A stretch of 64,000 nt of DNA from Stenotrophomonas maltophilia (GCF_025642255.1 NZ_CP106759.1:1391501-1455500); one strand, 5' to 3'. Positions 38,325-46,483 are shown, counted from the first letter of the stretch. Numbers and translations: made by a program. Notes: generated by a model not told the origin, from the sequence alone.

Positions 38325-39409
38325 CGCATTGCGGCAGCCTTCAGGGCCGCGACCACCTGTTCTGCGGAGAAGCCGCAGTGGCCCGTGCCTGCTGCGGGCA
38401 GTACGCGCGGGAGCGGCGTCGCACCCGCGTGCGCGGCCAGTTGCGGGTAGCGTTCCTGCATGCGCGGTGCGATGGTGGGATCGTCGTTGTTGAACTGGAT
38501 CACCAGCGGCCGCTTCAGCGCGCCGGTCAATCCGAGTGTTTCGCGCACGCGCGCCTGTGCTGCGGGAACGGCGGCGATGCGCTGCACCCCTGCATTGAAC
38601 GCGACGTCATCGCCGAATCAACGATAGACGACGCCGACGTTGCCGACTGGCATGCCGCCACTGCGCGTGGCCAGTTCATGCAGGACCAGGGCGTGCAGGC
38701 TGATCGTTCCGGGCAGCGCATCGGACGCGACCTGCAACTGTGTGGCCAGCAGCGCAGCGGAGTGCGGCGCGCGTTGCAGGGCGTTGGCGATGCCTTGGTA
38801 CAGCTCGCCCTGTGGTACCGAAGCCGCTTCGCTGGATGCCAGGCCAGCGGCAGGCAGTCCCTCGGCATGCGGGAAGAAATAGTCGAACGCGACCAAGGTG
38901 GTGAGCAGGTCGCCGGCCAGCTGCTCGCCTGACAGGTTGGCGCCGCACAGGGAAACACCACCGGCGTAGTGGGCCGGATGCCGTTCCAGACTGGCCACGG
39001 TCACCGCACCGCCCATCGAAAAACCGAGCAGCCAGGTATTGCGCACGCCCTTCAAACCGGCCAGCGTGTGTTGACGCAGGCGTTCCACATCGTTGATGGC
39101 ATCGGCCACCGCCCACCCCTGGCTCGCGTAGGCGCTCTGTGCGACCGCGTAGCCGGCCGCCAGCAGAGGCGCGGTCGCCTCGTTGGCGGCCATCGGCGAT
39201 TCGCGTGGCGTGCCCACCGGCTCATAACCGTGCGCCAGCATCACCAGATCGCCGTTCCAGTCCGCAGGGATGTCCAGGCGCCACGGCGCACCCTGCAGCT
39301 CGCCACTGAGCATGCGTGGCGGGGCGGGCGGTGCCGCCAGCAGTGACGTGGAAGGTAACGCCAGGGCCAGTGCCAGGGTCAGTCGGAGAAGGGCACGCAT
39401 CGTGTTCAT
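38321..39409 (-). pseudogene. Alpha/beta hydrolase (lipase-like), broken by an in-frame TGA
   Basis: An exported alpha/beta hydrolase. The signal peptide is in LRLTLALALALPSTSLLAA; the fold is clear from DLVMLAHGYEPVG (oxyanion region), the nucleophile elbow LLGFSMGGAVT (Ser in GFSMG), and late in the protein GTGHCGFS, which can supply the catalytic His. Translation from ATG 39409 stops after about 263 residues at TGA 38620-38618, but the same frame stays open for 98 more codons to TAG 38321, and this tail holds the His. The codon before is CGT in VVYR. TGG to TGA is the simplest explanation. Truncated product would lack the His, so it is probably inactive. Confidence 0.85.
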
Positions 39410-39473
39410 CCGGGCAGGTGATACGCCGAGCATAGAACCGGCCGCGGTGCCGTGCCCGCTGCAATGCGTCAGG

Positions 39474-39968
39474 TCAGGGGGCCATCACCGGCCCGCCGCA
39501 GGCGACGCGGTGCATCGGAAAATCCATGGCCTGTGCCGGATCGTCCTGTGCGATCTCGATACGTGCGTGCAGGCGCTGCCCAGTGATGCGGCGATAGGTG
39601 ATCCGTTGCGGGAAATCATTGGCCGGATTCTCGAAGACGACCTCGTCGGCCTCCACCCGGACGGCACTGAAATCAGTAGCGTTGCGGCCGGAGGGCAGCG
39701 CGGTGAACACCAGCCGCCCATCGTCGTGCTGGCGCAGCTGCATGAACTCGAAACCCACGGTGCGCCCGTCGCGCAGGCTGCGGCTGCTGCCGAACATCGT
39801 TCCGCCGGCCACGGTGGACCACTGCTCACCGGCTCCAGGTGGCTGCCCGTCCAGCTGCCAGCAGCCGGAGAGCCAGCCGAGCTGTTCAATGTCTGCGGTT
39901 GCAGCGGCGTGCGCATGGGCGGCGAAAAGCAGCAGAGGCAACACGGCGCGGGCGATCCGGTTCGACAT
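39474..39968 (-). CDS. DUF6265 family exported protein
   Basis: A 164-residue protein with a signal peptide (VLPLLLFAAHAHAAA). The mature part begins IEQLGWLSGCWQLDG and continues EQWSTVAGGTMFGSSRSLRDG, the pattern of DUF6265 lipocalin-like domains (W-GCW, then M-G-SR). Function of that family is not established. GGAG 8 nt before ATG 39968 supports the start; ATG 39980 adds four residues. Confidence 0.85.
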   Translation of the reverse strand: MSNRIARAVLPLLLFAAHAHAAATADIEQLGWLSGCWQLDGQPPGAGEQWSTVAGGTMFGSSRSLRDGRTVGFEFMQLRQHDDGRLVFTALPSGRNATDFSAVRVEADEVVFENPANDFPQRITYRRITGQRLHARIEIAQDDPAQAMDFPMHRVACGGPVMAP

Positions 39969-40101
39969 CGTGGGCTCCATGCGCGGGACGGTGGCCCCTG
40001 TATAGCGCCGCGCAGCGCCGGCGGCCAGCGCCGCACGCAATGACGTCGAATTCGATACGATCTGCGGGTTCCTCCCCCTTCTGCTTGCCCTGGAGTCCGA
40101 C

Positions 40102-40935
40102 ATGGTGGATCGCCTCGCCGTCCTGCTTGAGCGTTTCGCGGTCACTGCGTCGGTCTTCCACGCCGGTGCACTGTGCGGCATCAACAGCCTGGAGGGGGAG
40201 GACGAAGCCGGCCAGCTGCATCTGGTACGGCGTGGACCGGTGCAGGTCAGCCATGGACAACAGACCGTGCAGGTCGAGGTGCCCAGCCTGCTGCTGTACC
40301 CGAGGCCGATGCCCCACCGTTTCCAGACCGACCCGCACCTCGGCGCCGACATGGCCTGCGCCAACCTGCATTTTGAAGGCGGCCGGCTCAATCCGATCAG
40401 TGCCGCATTGCCTGATTTCATCTGCCTGCCACTGGCGGACCTGCACGGCAGCGATGCGGTGCTGGAATTGCTGTTCGAGGAGGCGTTCGAGCAGCGTTGT
40501 GGCCGTGCGGCAATGGTCAATCGTCTGTTCGAGGTGGTGATGATCCAGGTGCTGCGGCAGCTGATGGAAGGCGGTGAGATGCGCGGCGGTCTGTTTGCTG
40601 GCCTCGGTCATCCGCGCCTGCGTCTGGCATTGGTCGCGATGCACGAGGCGCCGTCGCAGGCATGGACGCTGGAAGACCTTGCCGACGTCGCAGGAATGTC
40701 GCGCAGCGTATTCGCGGCGAGCTTCCGTGAGGCGATGGGCACCACCCCCGGCCAGTACCTGCAGGGCTGGCGCGTAGGCCTGGCGCAGCAGGCCCTGCGC
40801 CAGGGCCGACCGCTGAAGCGGATTGCCGACGAGGTGGGCTACGGCAGTGAAGCGGCGCTTTCGCGTGCGTTCAAGGCGCACACCGGGCAATCGCCCCGGC
40901 AGTGGCGGGGGCAGGTGCGGACCTCCGCGGCCTGA
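40102..40935 (+). CDS. AraC-family transcriptional regulator (cupin_6 type)
   Basis: A 277-residue regulator. The N-terminal cupin-like sensor covers residues about 1-180 (LYPRPMPHRFQTD, CANLHFEGG). The C-terminal AraC domain has two HTH units: WTLEDLADVAGMSRSVFAAS with FREAMGTTPGQYL, then LKRIADEVGYGSEAALSRAF. Relatives often govern adjacent oxidoreductases or efflux genes. Here the neighbours are an exported DUF6265 protein and crcB, so the target is not evident. Confidence 0.92.
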   Translation: MVDRLAVLLERFAVTASVFHAGALCGINSLEGEDEAGQLHLVRRGPVQVSHGQQTVQVEVPSLLLYPRPMPHRFQTDPHLGADMACANLHFEGGRLNPISAALPDFICLPLADLHGSDAVLELLFEEAFEQRCGRAAMVNRLFEVVMIQVLRQLMEGGEMRGGLFAGLGHPRLRLALVAMHEAPSQAWTLEDLADVAGMSRSVFAASFREAMGTTPGQYLQGWRVGLAQQALRQGRPLKRIADEVGYGSEAALSRAFKAHTGQSPRQWRGQVRTSAA

Positions 40936-40939
40936 GCGT

Positions 40940-41332
40940 TCAGCCCAGCGCGAGGCGGGCCAGCTTCATGCCCACGAACAGGCCGGCCAGTCCCAGTGCG
41001 ATCGATCCCCCTGCATACAGCGCGGCCAGTCCGTGCTGCCCCCGTTGCAGCAGCAGGCCGATCTCCAGCGAATAGGTGGAGAAGGTGGTGTAGCCGCCCA
41101 GAATGCCCGTGGTCAGCAGCAGCCGCAGCTGCGGCGATGCGCCGTTGCGCAGGGCGAAGGCCTCGACGACCGCCCCCATCAGCAGGGCGCCGCTGATGTT
41201 GACCAGGAAGGTGGACCAGGGCCATGGACTGCCGACGGCGAACCGCGTGCCGATCAGGTTGCAGGCATGGCGCAGGCAGGCGCCGGCGCCGCCTCCCAGG
41301 AAGACCAGGACGTAATTGTTCAGTGCTTGCAT
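40940..41332 (-). CDS. crcB: Fluoride efflux channel CrcB/Fluc
   Basis: A 130-residue membrane protein with four helices that dimerises to export fluoride. Signatures are GGGAGACLRHACN near the start and TGILGGYTTFSTYSLE, the loop with the conserved Phe box and Thr-Thr. Start ATG 41332 matches the family; a longer in-frame start (41437) lies within the riboswitch and is rejected. Expression is predicted to be fluoride-induced. Confidence 0.96.
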   Translation of the reverse strand: MQALNNYVLVFLGGGAGACLRHACNLIGTRFAVGSPWPWSTFLVNISGALLMGAVVEAFALRNGASPQLRLLLTTGILGGYTTFSTYSLEIGLLLQRGQHGLAALYAGGSIALGLAGLFVGMKLARLALG

Positions 41333-41419
41333 TGCGGGCCTCGAGTACGTGTTCGCAGATGCGGAGGCGAACGCGATGGCGGGCACGGCCTGCCATCGAC
41401 GAACGCCAGGTTCGTCACA

Positions 41420-41470
41420 GCAGGAGCCATCAGCCATGCCTGGCGGTTATCGGGGGAGCCCCATCCCCAT
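41420..41470 (-). promoter_or_regulatory. Fluoride riboswitch (crcB motif)
   Basis: Read on the minus strand, the leader of crcB contains GGGGATGGGGCTCCCCC, then ATAACCGCC and GGCTGATGGCTCCTG, matching the crcB-motif consensus in order and spacing. It ends 88 nt before the crcB ATG. A downstream stem GACGAAC/GTTCGTC (41398-41416) has no U-tract, so control is more likely translational or Rho-dependent than by intrinsic termination. Confidence 0.88.
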
Positions 41471-41499
41471 CGGTCACCATGCTACCAGCGCCGACCCGG

Positions 41500-41934
41500 T
41501 CAGGGCAGGGAGGTCATCACCACGCGGGCCACCCTGCTGCGGCTGACGCCATCCATCAACAGTTCGAATGCCAGCAGATCCAGTGCCGCGTGGCGCCGGT
41601 GGTCGATCTCCAGGCCCTTCTCGGCGACCAGCACGCTCACCAGTTCATAGGCATCCTGCCAGACATCCAGGTGCGCTTCGCTGGGCATGTAATAGCTGGT
41701 GCGTTCGCCGACGCCCCGCCCATGGATGCCGTACAGCAGTTCGCGTGCATCCAGCTTGGCTGCGTCGGCGATCCGGAACAGCTGTTCGGCCTTCACATGT
41801 GAGGGGCTGACGTGGTCGTTGAGCCAGTTGCTGATGGTCGCCGTCGTTGAAGCGGCGGCGCGGGCCAGATCGGCCGGGCGTGGGTGCCCGGCTTTCTTCA
41901 TGGCAGTGGCGAGTCGTTGGCCGAGAGTATTCAT
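41500..41934 (-). CDS. CI-like helix-turn-helix regulator
   Basis: A 144-residue protein with an N-terminal XRE/CI-type HTH: LGQRLATAMKKAGHPRPADL then ASTTATISNWLNDHVSPS, the recognition helix region. The C-terminal part is a helical domain without a visible LexA-type Ser/Lys protease. Transcribed divergently from a small Cro-like gene across a 78-bp gap, as in phage immunity switches, but no other phage genes are near. Confidence 0.82.
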   Translation of the reverse strand: MNTLGQRLATAMKKAGHPRPADLARAAASTTATISNWLNDHVSPSHVKAEQLFRIADAAKLDARELLYGIHGRGVGERTSYYMPSEAHLDVWQDAYELVSVLVAEKGLEIDHRRHAALDLLAFELLMDGVSRSRVARVVMTSLP

Positions 41935-41970
41935 CTATGCAAGCCAGCTTAACGCGTGGAAGCGAAAGAA

Positions 41971-41985
41971 TCCTTGCCGCAAGAA
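41971..41985. promoter_or_regulatory. Candidate operator between the divergent CI/Cro-like genes
   Basis: CTTGCCGCAAG (41973-41983) is a palindrome in the 78-bp gap. The same gap has a TTAACG element twice (41949-41954 and 41995-42000). These are natural candidates for regulator binding; prediction only. Confidence 0.35.
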
Positions 41986-42012
41986 TAAGTCTGGTTAACG
42001 ACAGGACCGACC

Positions 42013-42222
42013 ATGACCGATTTCTGGAGCAAACGGCAGGTGCGCACGCGCCTGGGATTCCAGACCGACGCCGAGCTGGCGCAGTTCTTTGGCATAACGC
42101 GATCCGCTGTGTCGCAATGGCCCCAGGAAGCGCCCATTCCTCCATTGCGACAGTTCATCCTCCACCAGCGCCATCCCGACCTGTTCCCTTGGGCTGAGGC
42201 CTCTGAAGACGAATCAAGCTAG
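42013..42222 (+). CDS. Cro-like small HTH protein
   Basis: A 69-residue DNA-binding protein. RLGFQTDAELAQFFGITRSA followed by VSQWPQE is a YdaS/Cro-type helix-turn-helix, with an acidic tail (ASEDESS). It is the divergent partner of the CI-like gene. Probably represses at the shared intergenic operator or at the palindrome promoter downstream. Confidence 0.82.
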   Translation: MTDFWSKRQVRTRLGFQTDAELAQFFGITRSAVSQWPQEAPIPPLRQFILHQRHPDLFPWAEASEDESS

Positions 42223-42571
42223 GTTGCGTCTGCAAATGTCGTATTTAGCACGCTTTGCGGTATGTGTTAAGCATGCTTATCAATATAGGGAAAATTGATC
42301 GAAACCCCCGTTGCGATTGATCGCGCCACGAAGCTGCCTTGGCGACGGAGGCACCACGGCGTCGGGATCGGCCCCTTCTTTTGCCTGTGCCGATCACAGA
42401 CCGTTATGTGAACGATTAATAATTTCAATCGAAAAAGTCGCTGCATGTAATTGACCTGTCGTGAAATCTGTGACTAATTGAGGTCAACCGGTCGTGAAGC
42501 CCGGGAGTCTTTCAGCACGCAAGTGAGTCGGTAGACCGTCAACGATGCAGGACAAGTCCAACGGAGGTCGT
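42223..42571 (+). other. Gene-free, lower-GC regulatory interval
   Basis: 349 nt without a credible gene and visibly more AT-rich than its surroundings. It holds a palindrome within a promoter (42255-42283), an inverted repeat GATCGGC/GCCGATC (42366-42372 and 42389-42395), and a second promoter-like site, TTGACC (42451-42456) with TAATTG (42475-42480). It may form a long leader for the gene at 42572. Confidence 0.5.
42255..42283 (+). promoter_or_regulatory. Promoter with embedded palindromic operator
   Basis: TTGCGG (42255-42260), a 17-nt spacer and TATCAA (42278-42283). The 12-bp perfect palindrome TAAGCATGCTTA (42268-42279) fills the spacer and touches the -10, so a bound repressor would block polymerase. 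The neighbouring Cro/CI-like proteins are the obvious candidates. Confidence 0.45.
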
Positions 42572-42808
42572 ATGGAATACGGCATGCATGGCTTGGCTGA
42601 ACGGGTACGCCGCGAACTGGAAGCCAGCTATCACAAACACGGATGCGGCCCTGCCTTCTGGGACACGTACCAGCAGGTGCTGGACCGCCTGGTCCCGCAG
42701 GGGACCGAGCGCACGGAAGTGACCAATGAAATGGCGCTGATCATCGAGCAGCTCGGAATCGTACGGCGTGCCCAGCTGGTGCCTCCGCACGCCAACGGGT
42801 CGCGCTGA
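42572..42808 (+). CDS. Hypothetical protein (78 aa)
   Basis: Not recognised. A soluble helical protein starting MEYGMHGLAERVRRELEASY and containing FWDTYQQVLDRLVPQGTERT. GGAGGT at 42563-42568 precedes ATG 42572 at short spacing; ATG 42545 is in frame but lacks an RBS. It lies downstream of the palindrome promoter and ends 1 nt before the convergent ccoG-like gene. Confidence 0.6.
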   Translation: MEYGMHGLAERVRRELEASYHKHGCGPAFWDTYQQVLDRLVPQGTERTEVTNEMALIIEQLGIVRRAQLVPPHANGSR

Positions 42809-42809
42809 T

Positions 42810-43856
42810 TCAGAGCAGGTGCCAGGCGCCAGCGCTCAGCAGCACCAGCAGCAACGATGCCAGGACCACGGTTCGCGGTCGCCACCCGCGCCGCGGCTGC
42901 CCTGCCATCGTCTGCGGGCTGCAGTAGCGGATCAGTCCCGGGCCGAAACCGGCCCGGGACTGTTGCTGCTCGCAGGCATCCAGGCAGGCGCCGCACGCCA
43001 GGCAGTCGGCCTGCGGGCCCTGGCGGATGTCGAGCTGCATCGGGCAGGCGTGGAGACAGGCCGCGCAATCGGTGCAGTCGCCGAGGCGGTCGGCGCTGAA
43101 GGTGGGCATGGGGCCGGCCAGCCATGGGTGCGCGGCGCGGAACACGTAGTCCTGCGCGGAGGTCGGATCGAGCAGGCCGCGACCGCGGCCGATCACGCCG
43201 CCAAGGCCAGCGGGCCGGGGCCCGCGGGGTTCGCCGCGGCGCGCGTCATACAGCATCCGGGGGGTCTGGGGGTCGACCAGCAATGGCTGCGCGCGCGCGA
43301 AGGGGCACAGCGAACGGCAGACCTGCTCCCGCAGGAAGCCGGCGTTGCCCCATGTGGCTGCCGCGTAGAACAGCACCCAGAAGGTTTCCCAGCCACTCCA
43401 GCCGCCCTGGACACTGGCGGTGACGAGGCCGGTGATCGGGCTGAACAATCCCACGAAGGTGATGCCGGTCCATAGCGACAGCAGTAACCATGCGGCCTGC
43501 GTGGCAGGACGCGCCAGGGCGCGTGGCAGGCGTTGGGCAAGAAAGCTGTCGATCAGGCTGAAGGCGTAGCTCCACACCGTCTGCGGGCAGGCATGGCCAC
43601 ACCAGATGCGGCCGGCGAGGTGGGTCAACAGCGCCAGTGCCATCGCCAGCGCCAGCAGCAGGCCCAGCAGCAGACCAACGTCGTCGGGCCACAGGGTCCA
43701 GCCGAACAGGTCGAAGCGACGTGCGTCCAGGTCCAGCAGCAGCGCCTGGCGGCCGTCCCAGCGCAACCAGGGCAGCCCAAGGAAGCCAACCAGCACACCG
43801 AGCCGCAGTGCGCCACGCCATCGCCACGGTGGGGAAGGGGGCCTTAGTGCGTTCAT
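42810..43856 (-). CDS. CcoG/FixG/RdxA-like membrane ferredoxin, short form
   Basis: A 348-residue membrane protein with about four to five helices. The family signature IWCGHACPQTVWSYAF is present, as is a second Cys motif EQVCRSLCPFARAQ, then two 4Fe-4S clusters CTDCAACLHACP and CLACGACLDACE. CcoG reduces copper for cbb3 oxidase assembly. Typical proteins have around 450-480 residues with a C-terminal Ig-like FixG domain; here that domain is missing and the protein ends in a final hydrophobic helix. No ccoNOQP genes are next to it. Confidence 0.85.
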   Translation of the reverse strand: MNALRPPSPPWRWRGALRLGVLVGFLGLPWLRWDGRQALLLDLDARRFDLFGWTLWPDDVGLLLGLLLALAMALALLTHLAGRIWCGHACPQTVWSYAFSLIDSFLAQRLPRALARPATQAAWLLLSLWTGITFVGLFSPITGLVTASVQGGWSGWETFWVLFYAAATWGNAGFLREQVCRSLCPFARAQPLLVDPQTPRMLYDARRGEPRGPRPAGLGGVIGRGRGLLDPTSAQDYVFRAAHPWLAGPMPTFSADRLGDCTDCAACLHACPMQLDIRQGPQADCLACGACLDACEQQQSRAGFGPGLIRYCSPQTMAGQPRRGWRPRTVVLASLLLVLLSAGAWHLL

Positions 43857-44140
43857 CCCAGAGGCAGCTCATCATCTGCGTCTGCCGGCATCGGCCGCAG
43901 CAGATATCCGGTGATCGCGCTGGACAGCGCCGTCACCGCCCAGAACATGAAGAAGCCGACCGTGTAGCCGAGTTCGCGACTGATCGCCTTGCCCGGAAAA
44001 CTGATGGCCTGAAGGCGCAACGGGTCGACGAAAGCGAAGAACACCACGCTGGCCAGCCCGGCGGCGATGAAACTGGGCCAGAGGATGGCACCACAATGCT
44101 GGATCAGGCGCTGACGCGGGGACGAAGTGGGTGTATTCAT
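43853..44140 (-). CDS. Small two-helix membrane protein (95 aa)
   Basis: Not recognised by family. Two hydrophobic segments (AILWPSFIAAGLASVVFFAF; YTVGFFMFWAVTALSSAITG) flank a short loop, with an acidic C-terminus. The ATG follows an FNR-type box about 115 nt upstream and its stop overlaps ccoG by 4 nt, so it is coexpressed with the ferredoxin under low oxygen. Confidence 0.75.
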   Translation of the reverse strand: MNTPTSSPRQRLIQHCGAILWPSFIAAGLASVVFFAFVDPLRLQAISFPGKAISRELGYTVGFFMFWAVTALSSAITGYLLRPMPADADDELPLG

Positions 44141-44254
44141 GCGGTCGCGGGTCGGGAAGGGGGCGGCGCGTATACTCCGCCATGGCTGGCGCAGCATCCG
44201 CAGGGCATGTTTCCTGCTGGCATGTCAGCCTAGGCGCGCCCACGCGCGCCGACA

Positions 44255-44268
44255 TTGATCTGGATCAA
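44255..44268. promoter_or_regulatory. FNR/Anr box between divergent ccoG-like and haemoglobin genes
   Basis: TTGATCTGGATCAA, a perfect match to TTGAT-N4-ATCAA. Its centre is about 59 nt before the haemoglobin ATG and about 121 nt before the divergent membrane protein ATG, so it could serve either or both. Confidence 0.85.
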
Positions 44269-44320
44269 CGGCGGTGCCGGCCGGTTGGCGCACCCTGCCG
44301 GCAATCGCCTGGTGCCTCTG

Positions 44321-44761
44321 ATGAACGCTACGCCATCACTCGTCCCTCCTGTCGCCTCGCCCGCGCTGTGCACCGAAGAGGACGTGACCCGTCTGGTCCA
44401 CGACTTCTATGCACGCGTGCGTGAGGAGGAGCGTCTGGGCCCCGTGTTCGACGCGCATGTGCACGATTGGCCCGGGCATCTGGCGCAACTGGTGGATTTC
44501 TGGTCCGCAATGCTCAGGGGAACGCGTCGCTTCAAGGGATCGCCCATGTCCAAGCACATGGCCATCGCCCTGGACAAGGACCTGTTCGACCGCTGGCTCG
44601 CGCTGTTCCGGCGCACCACCGCCGAATGCGGCAATCCACCGATGCAGGCGCTGGCCGATGATGTGGCCGCGCGCATTGCGGAAACGTTCTGGCGCCGGTA
44701 CCAGATGCTGCGCTGGCCGCAGGTGGCGCTGCCGGTGCTGGGCGTTCCTGCGCGGGATTGA
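44321..44761 (+). CDS. Group III truncated haemoglobin
   Basis: A 146-residue TrHb3 globin. VTRLVHDFYARVREEERLGP is helix A/B, with FDAHVHDWPGHLAQLVDFWS the CD/E region (LVDFWSAMLRGTRRFKG is the family hallmark), and the proximal His lies in SKHMAIALDKDLFDRWLALF. Roles proposed for the group are NO detoxification or peroxide chemistry in microaerobic cells. Under the FNR/Anr box at 44255. Confidence 0.93.
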   Translation: MNATPSLVPPVASPALCTEEDVTRLVHDFYARVREEERLGPVFDAHVHDWPGHLAQLVDFWSAMLRGTRRFKGSPMSKHMAIALDKDLFDRWLALFRRTTAECGNPPMQALADDVAARIAETFWRRYQMLRWPQVALPVLGVPARD

Positions 44762-44771
44762 TCTGGGTCAA
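44758..44771 (+). promoter_or_regulatory. FNR/Anr box upstream of hemN
   Basis: TTGATCTGGGTCAA, one mismatch from the perfect palindrome, 34 nt before the hemN ATG. The haemoglobin stop codon TGA (44759-44761) is inside it. Confidence 0.8.
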
Positions 44772-44805
44772 GGCGGCACTGACTGTCCGGCGCGATGCTG
44801 GCGGC

Positions 44806-46215
44806 ATGGACACGTTCTCTCCCGCTGCCGGCGGCCTGGCCTGGACCTTCGACCCCGATCTGCTGCGCCGGCATGACCGGCCCGGACCGCGCTACACCTC
44901 GTATCCGACCGCTCCGCACTTCCACGATGGTTTCGGCGCGCCCGCACTGCGCCAGGCGATCGCGGACAGCGACCTGCTGGCGCGCGCGCTGTCGCTGTAC
45001 GTGCATGTCCCGTTCTGCTCCAGCCCGTGCTTCTACTGCGGCTGCAACCGGGTGATCACCCGTGATCGAAGCCGTGGCCACAGCTACGTCTCACGGGTCC
45101 TGGCCGAGGCCGATCTGCTGGCGCCGCAGTTCCAGAAGGGCCGTGAGGTGATCCAGCTGCACCTGGGGGGCGGAACGCCGAATTTCCTGGATGCCGAGGC
45201 AATGACCACGCTGATCGACGGCCTTCGCCGGCGTTTTGACTTCAGCTGCTCGGCCGAGCGCGATTTCTCGATCGAGCTTGATCCACGCTTCATCGAAACG
45301 CGTGACGTGGCGATGCTGGCACGGCTGGGCTTCAATCGCGCCAGCCTGGGCGTGCAGGACTTCGATCCCTCGGTCCAGGCGTCGATCAACCGTGTGCAGG
45401 GTGTGCAGCAGACCCTGGATATCCTGCGTGCCTGTCGTGACAGCGGCATGCGCTCGGTCAACGTGGATCTCATCTACGGGCTGCCGGGACAAAGCCAGGA
45501 AGGATTCGGCCGCACTCTCGAGCAGGTGCTGGCGCTGCGGCCGGACCGACTGGCGGTGTATGGCTACGCGCACCTTCCGCATCTGTTCCGCGCGCAGCGG
45601 CAGATAGACGAGCGCGCGCTGCCCTCGCCGGAGGACAAGCTTGCGCTGCTGGGACTTGCCGTGCAGCAGCTGTCCGCAGCGGGCTACCAGTACATCGGCA
45701 TGGATCATTTCGCGCTGCCGGAAGAGGATCTTTCGCGCGCCCAGCGCGCTGGCCAGCTGCATCGCAACTTCATGGGCTACACCACCCATGCCGATACCGA
45801 CCTGCTGGGCCTCGGCGTCAGCGCGATCAGTCATATCGGTGCGACCTACAGCCAGAACCCACGCGACCTGCCGTCCTGGGAGAGTGCGGTCGATCAGGGC
45901 CAGCTGCCGGTCTGGCGTGGCGTGGCGCTCAGCGCCGACGATCAGCTGCGCGCAGACTTGATCCAGCAGCTGATGTGCCAGGGAGAGGTCGATGGACGCG
46001 CGCTCGGCGATCGCCACGGCATCGTGTTCGACGACTACTTCGCCGAGGACCTGTGCGCCGTGCAACGGCTTCAGGACGATGGCCTGGTCGAGTATCGCGA
46101 TGGCGTGGTCCGTGCCAGCGAACGCGGCCGGCCGCTTCTGCGCCTGCTGGCGATGTGCTTCGATCCCCATCTGCGTGCAGCGCACGAGCAGCCGCGCTAT
46201 TCGCGCGCGATCTGA
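44806..46215 (+). CDS. hemN: Oxygen-independent coproporphyrinogen III oxidase
   Basis: A 469-residue radical SAM enzyme converting coproporphyrinogen III to protoporphyrinogen IX without oxygen. The cluster motif is CSSPCFYCGC (near residue 71), with PRYTSYPTAPHF before it and LHLGGGTPNFL after. The C-terminal HemN domain follows. Length matches true HemN rather than the shorter HemW. The FNR box fits its anaerobic role. Confidence 0.96.
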   Translation: MDTFSPAAGGLAWTFDPDLLRRHDRPGPRYTSYPTAPHFHDGFGAPALRQAIADSDLLARALSLYVHVPFCSSPCFYCGCNRVITRDRSRGHSYVSRVLAEADLLAPQFQKGREVIQLHLGGGTPNFLDAEAMTTLIDGLRRRFDFSCSAERDFSIELDPRFIETRDVAMLARLGFNRASLGVQDFDPSVQASINRVQGVQQTLDILRACRDSGMRSVNVDLIYGLPGQSQEGFGRTLEQVLALRPDRLAVYGYAHLPHLFRAQRQIDERALPSPEDKLALLGLAVQQLSAAGYQYIGMDHFALPEEDLSRAQRAGQLHRNFMGYTTHADTDLLGLGVSAISHIGATYSQNPRDLPSWESAVDQGQLPVWRGVALSADDQLRADLIQQLMCQGEVDGRALGDRHGIVFDDYFAEDLCAVQRLQDDGLVEYRDGVVRASERGRPLLRLLAMCFDPHLRAAHEQPRYSRAI

Positions 46216-46265
46216 AGTGGTTGGGAGGTTCACGCCACTGCGTGTCGCAAACAGCCCAAAAGCCC

Positions 46266-46352
46266 TGGTGCCCGGAGCCGGAATCGAACCGGCATGACCT
46301 TGCGGTCGGCGGATTTTAAGTCCGATGCGTCTACCAGTTTCGCCATCCGGGC
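46266..46352 (-). tRNA. tRNA-Leu (TAA)
   Basis: 87 nt with a long variable arm and encoded CCA. The acceptor starts GCCCGGA; the anticodon loop CTTAAAA gives TAA. Confidence 0.96.
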
Positions 46353-46483
46353 CTGCAGTGCGGCGCCGATTGTAGCCCAGCGGGGGCTCCAGCACCGGCG
46401 GCCGGGCATCGCACGGCGTGCTTAACTGTATCGCCCATTCATGCCATAGTCCCGACCATCGTTCCCAGGGGGGGAGCCACCTG

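Noticed and set aside
38618..38620. TGA in the hydrolase read as selenocysteine
   Set aside because: It is not at a catalytic position, no SECIS-like stem follows directly, and alpha/beta hydrolases do not use it; nonsense mutation is simpler.
40940..41437. Longer crcB starting at ATG 41437
   Set aside because: The extra 35 residues are encoded by the fluoride riboswitch leader and do not resemble the family N-terminus.
41500..42222. Complete prophage
   Set aside because: Only a CI/Cro-like pair is present; no integrase, replication, packaging or structural genes nearby.
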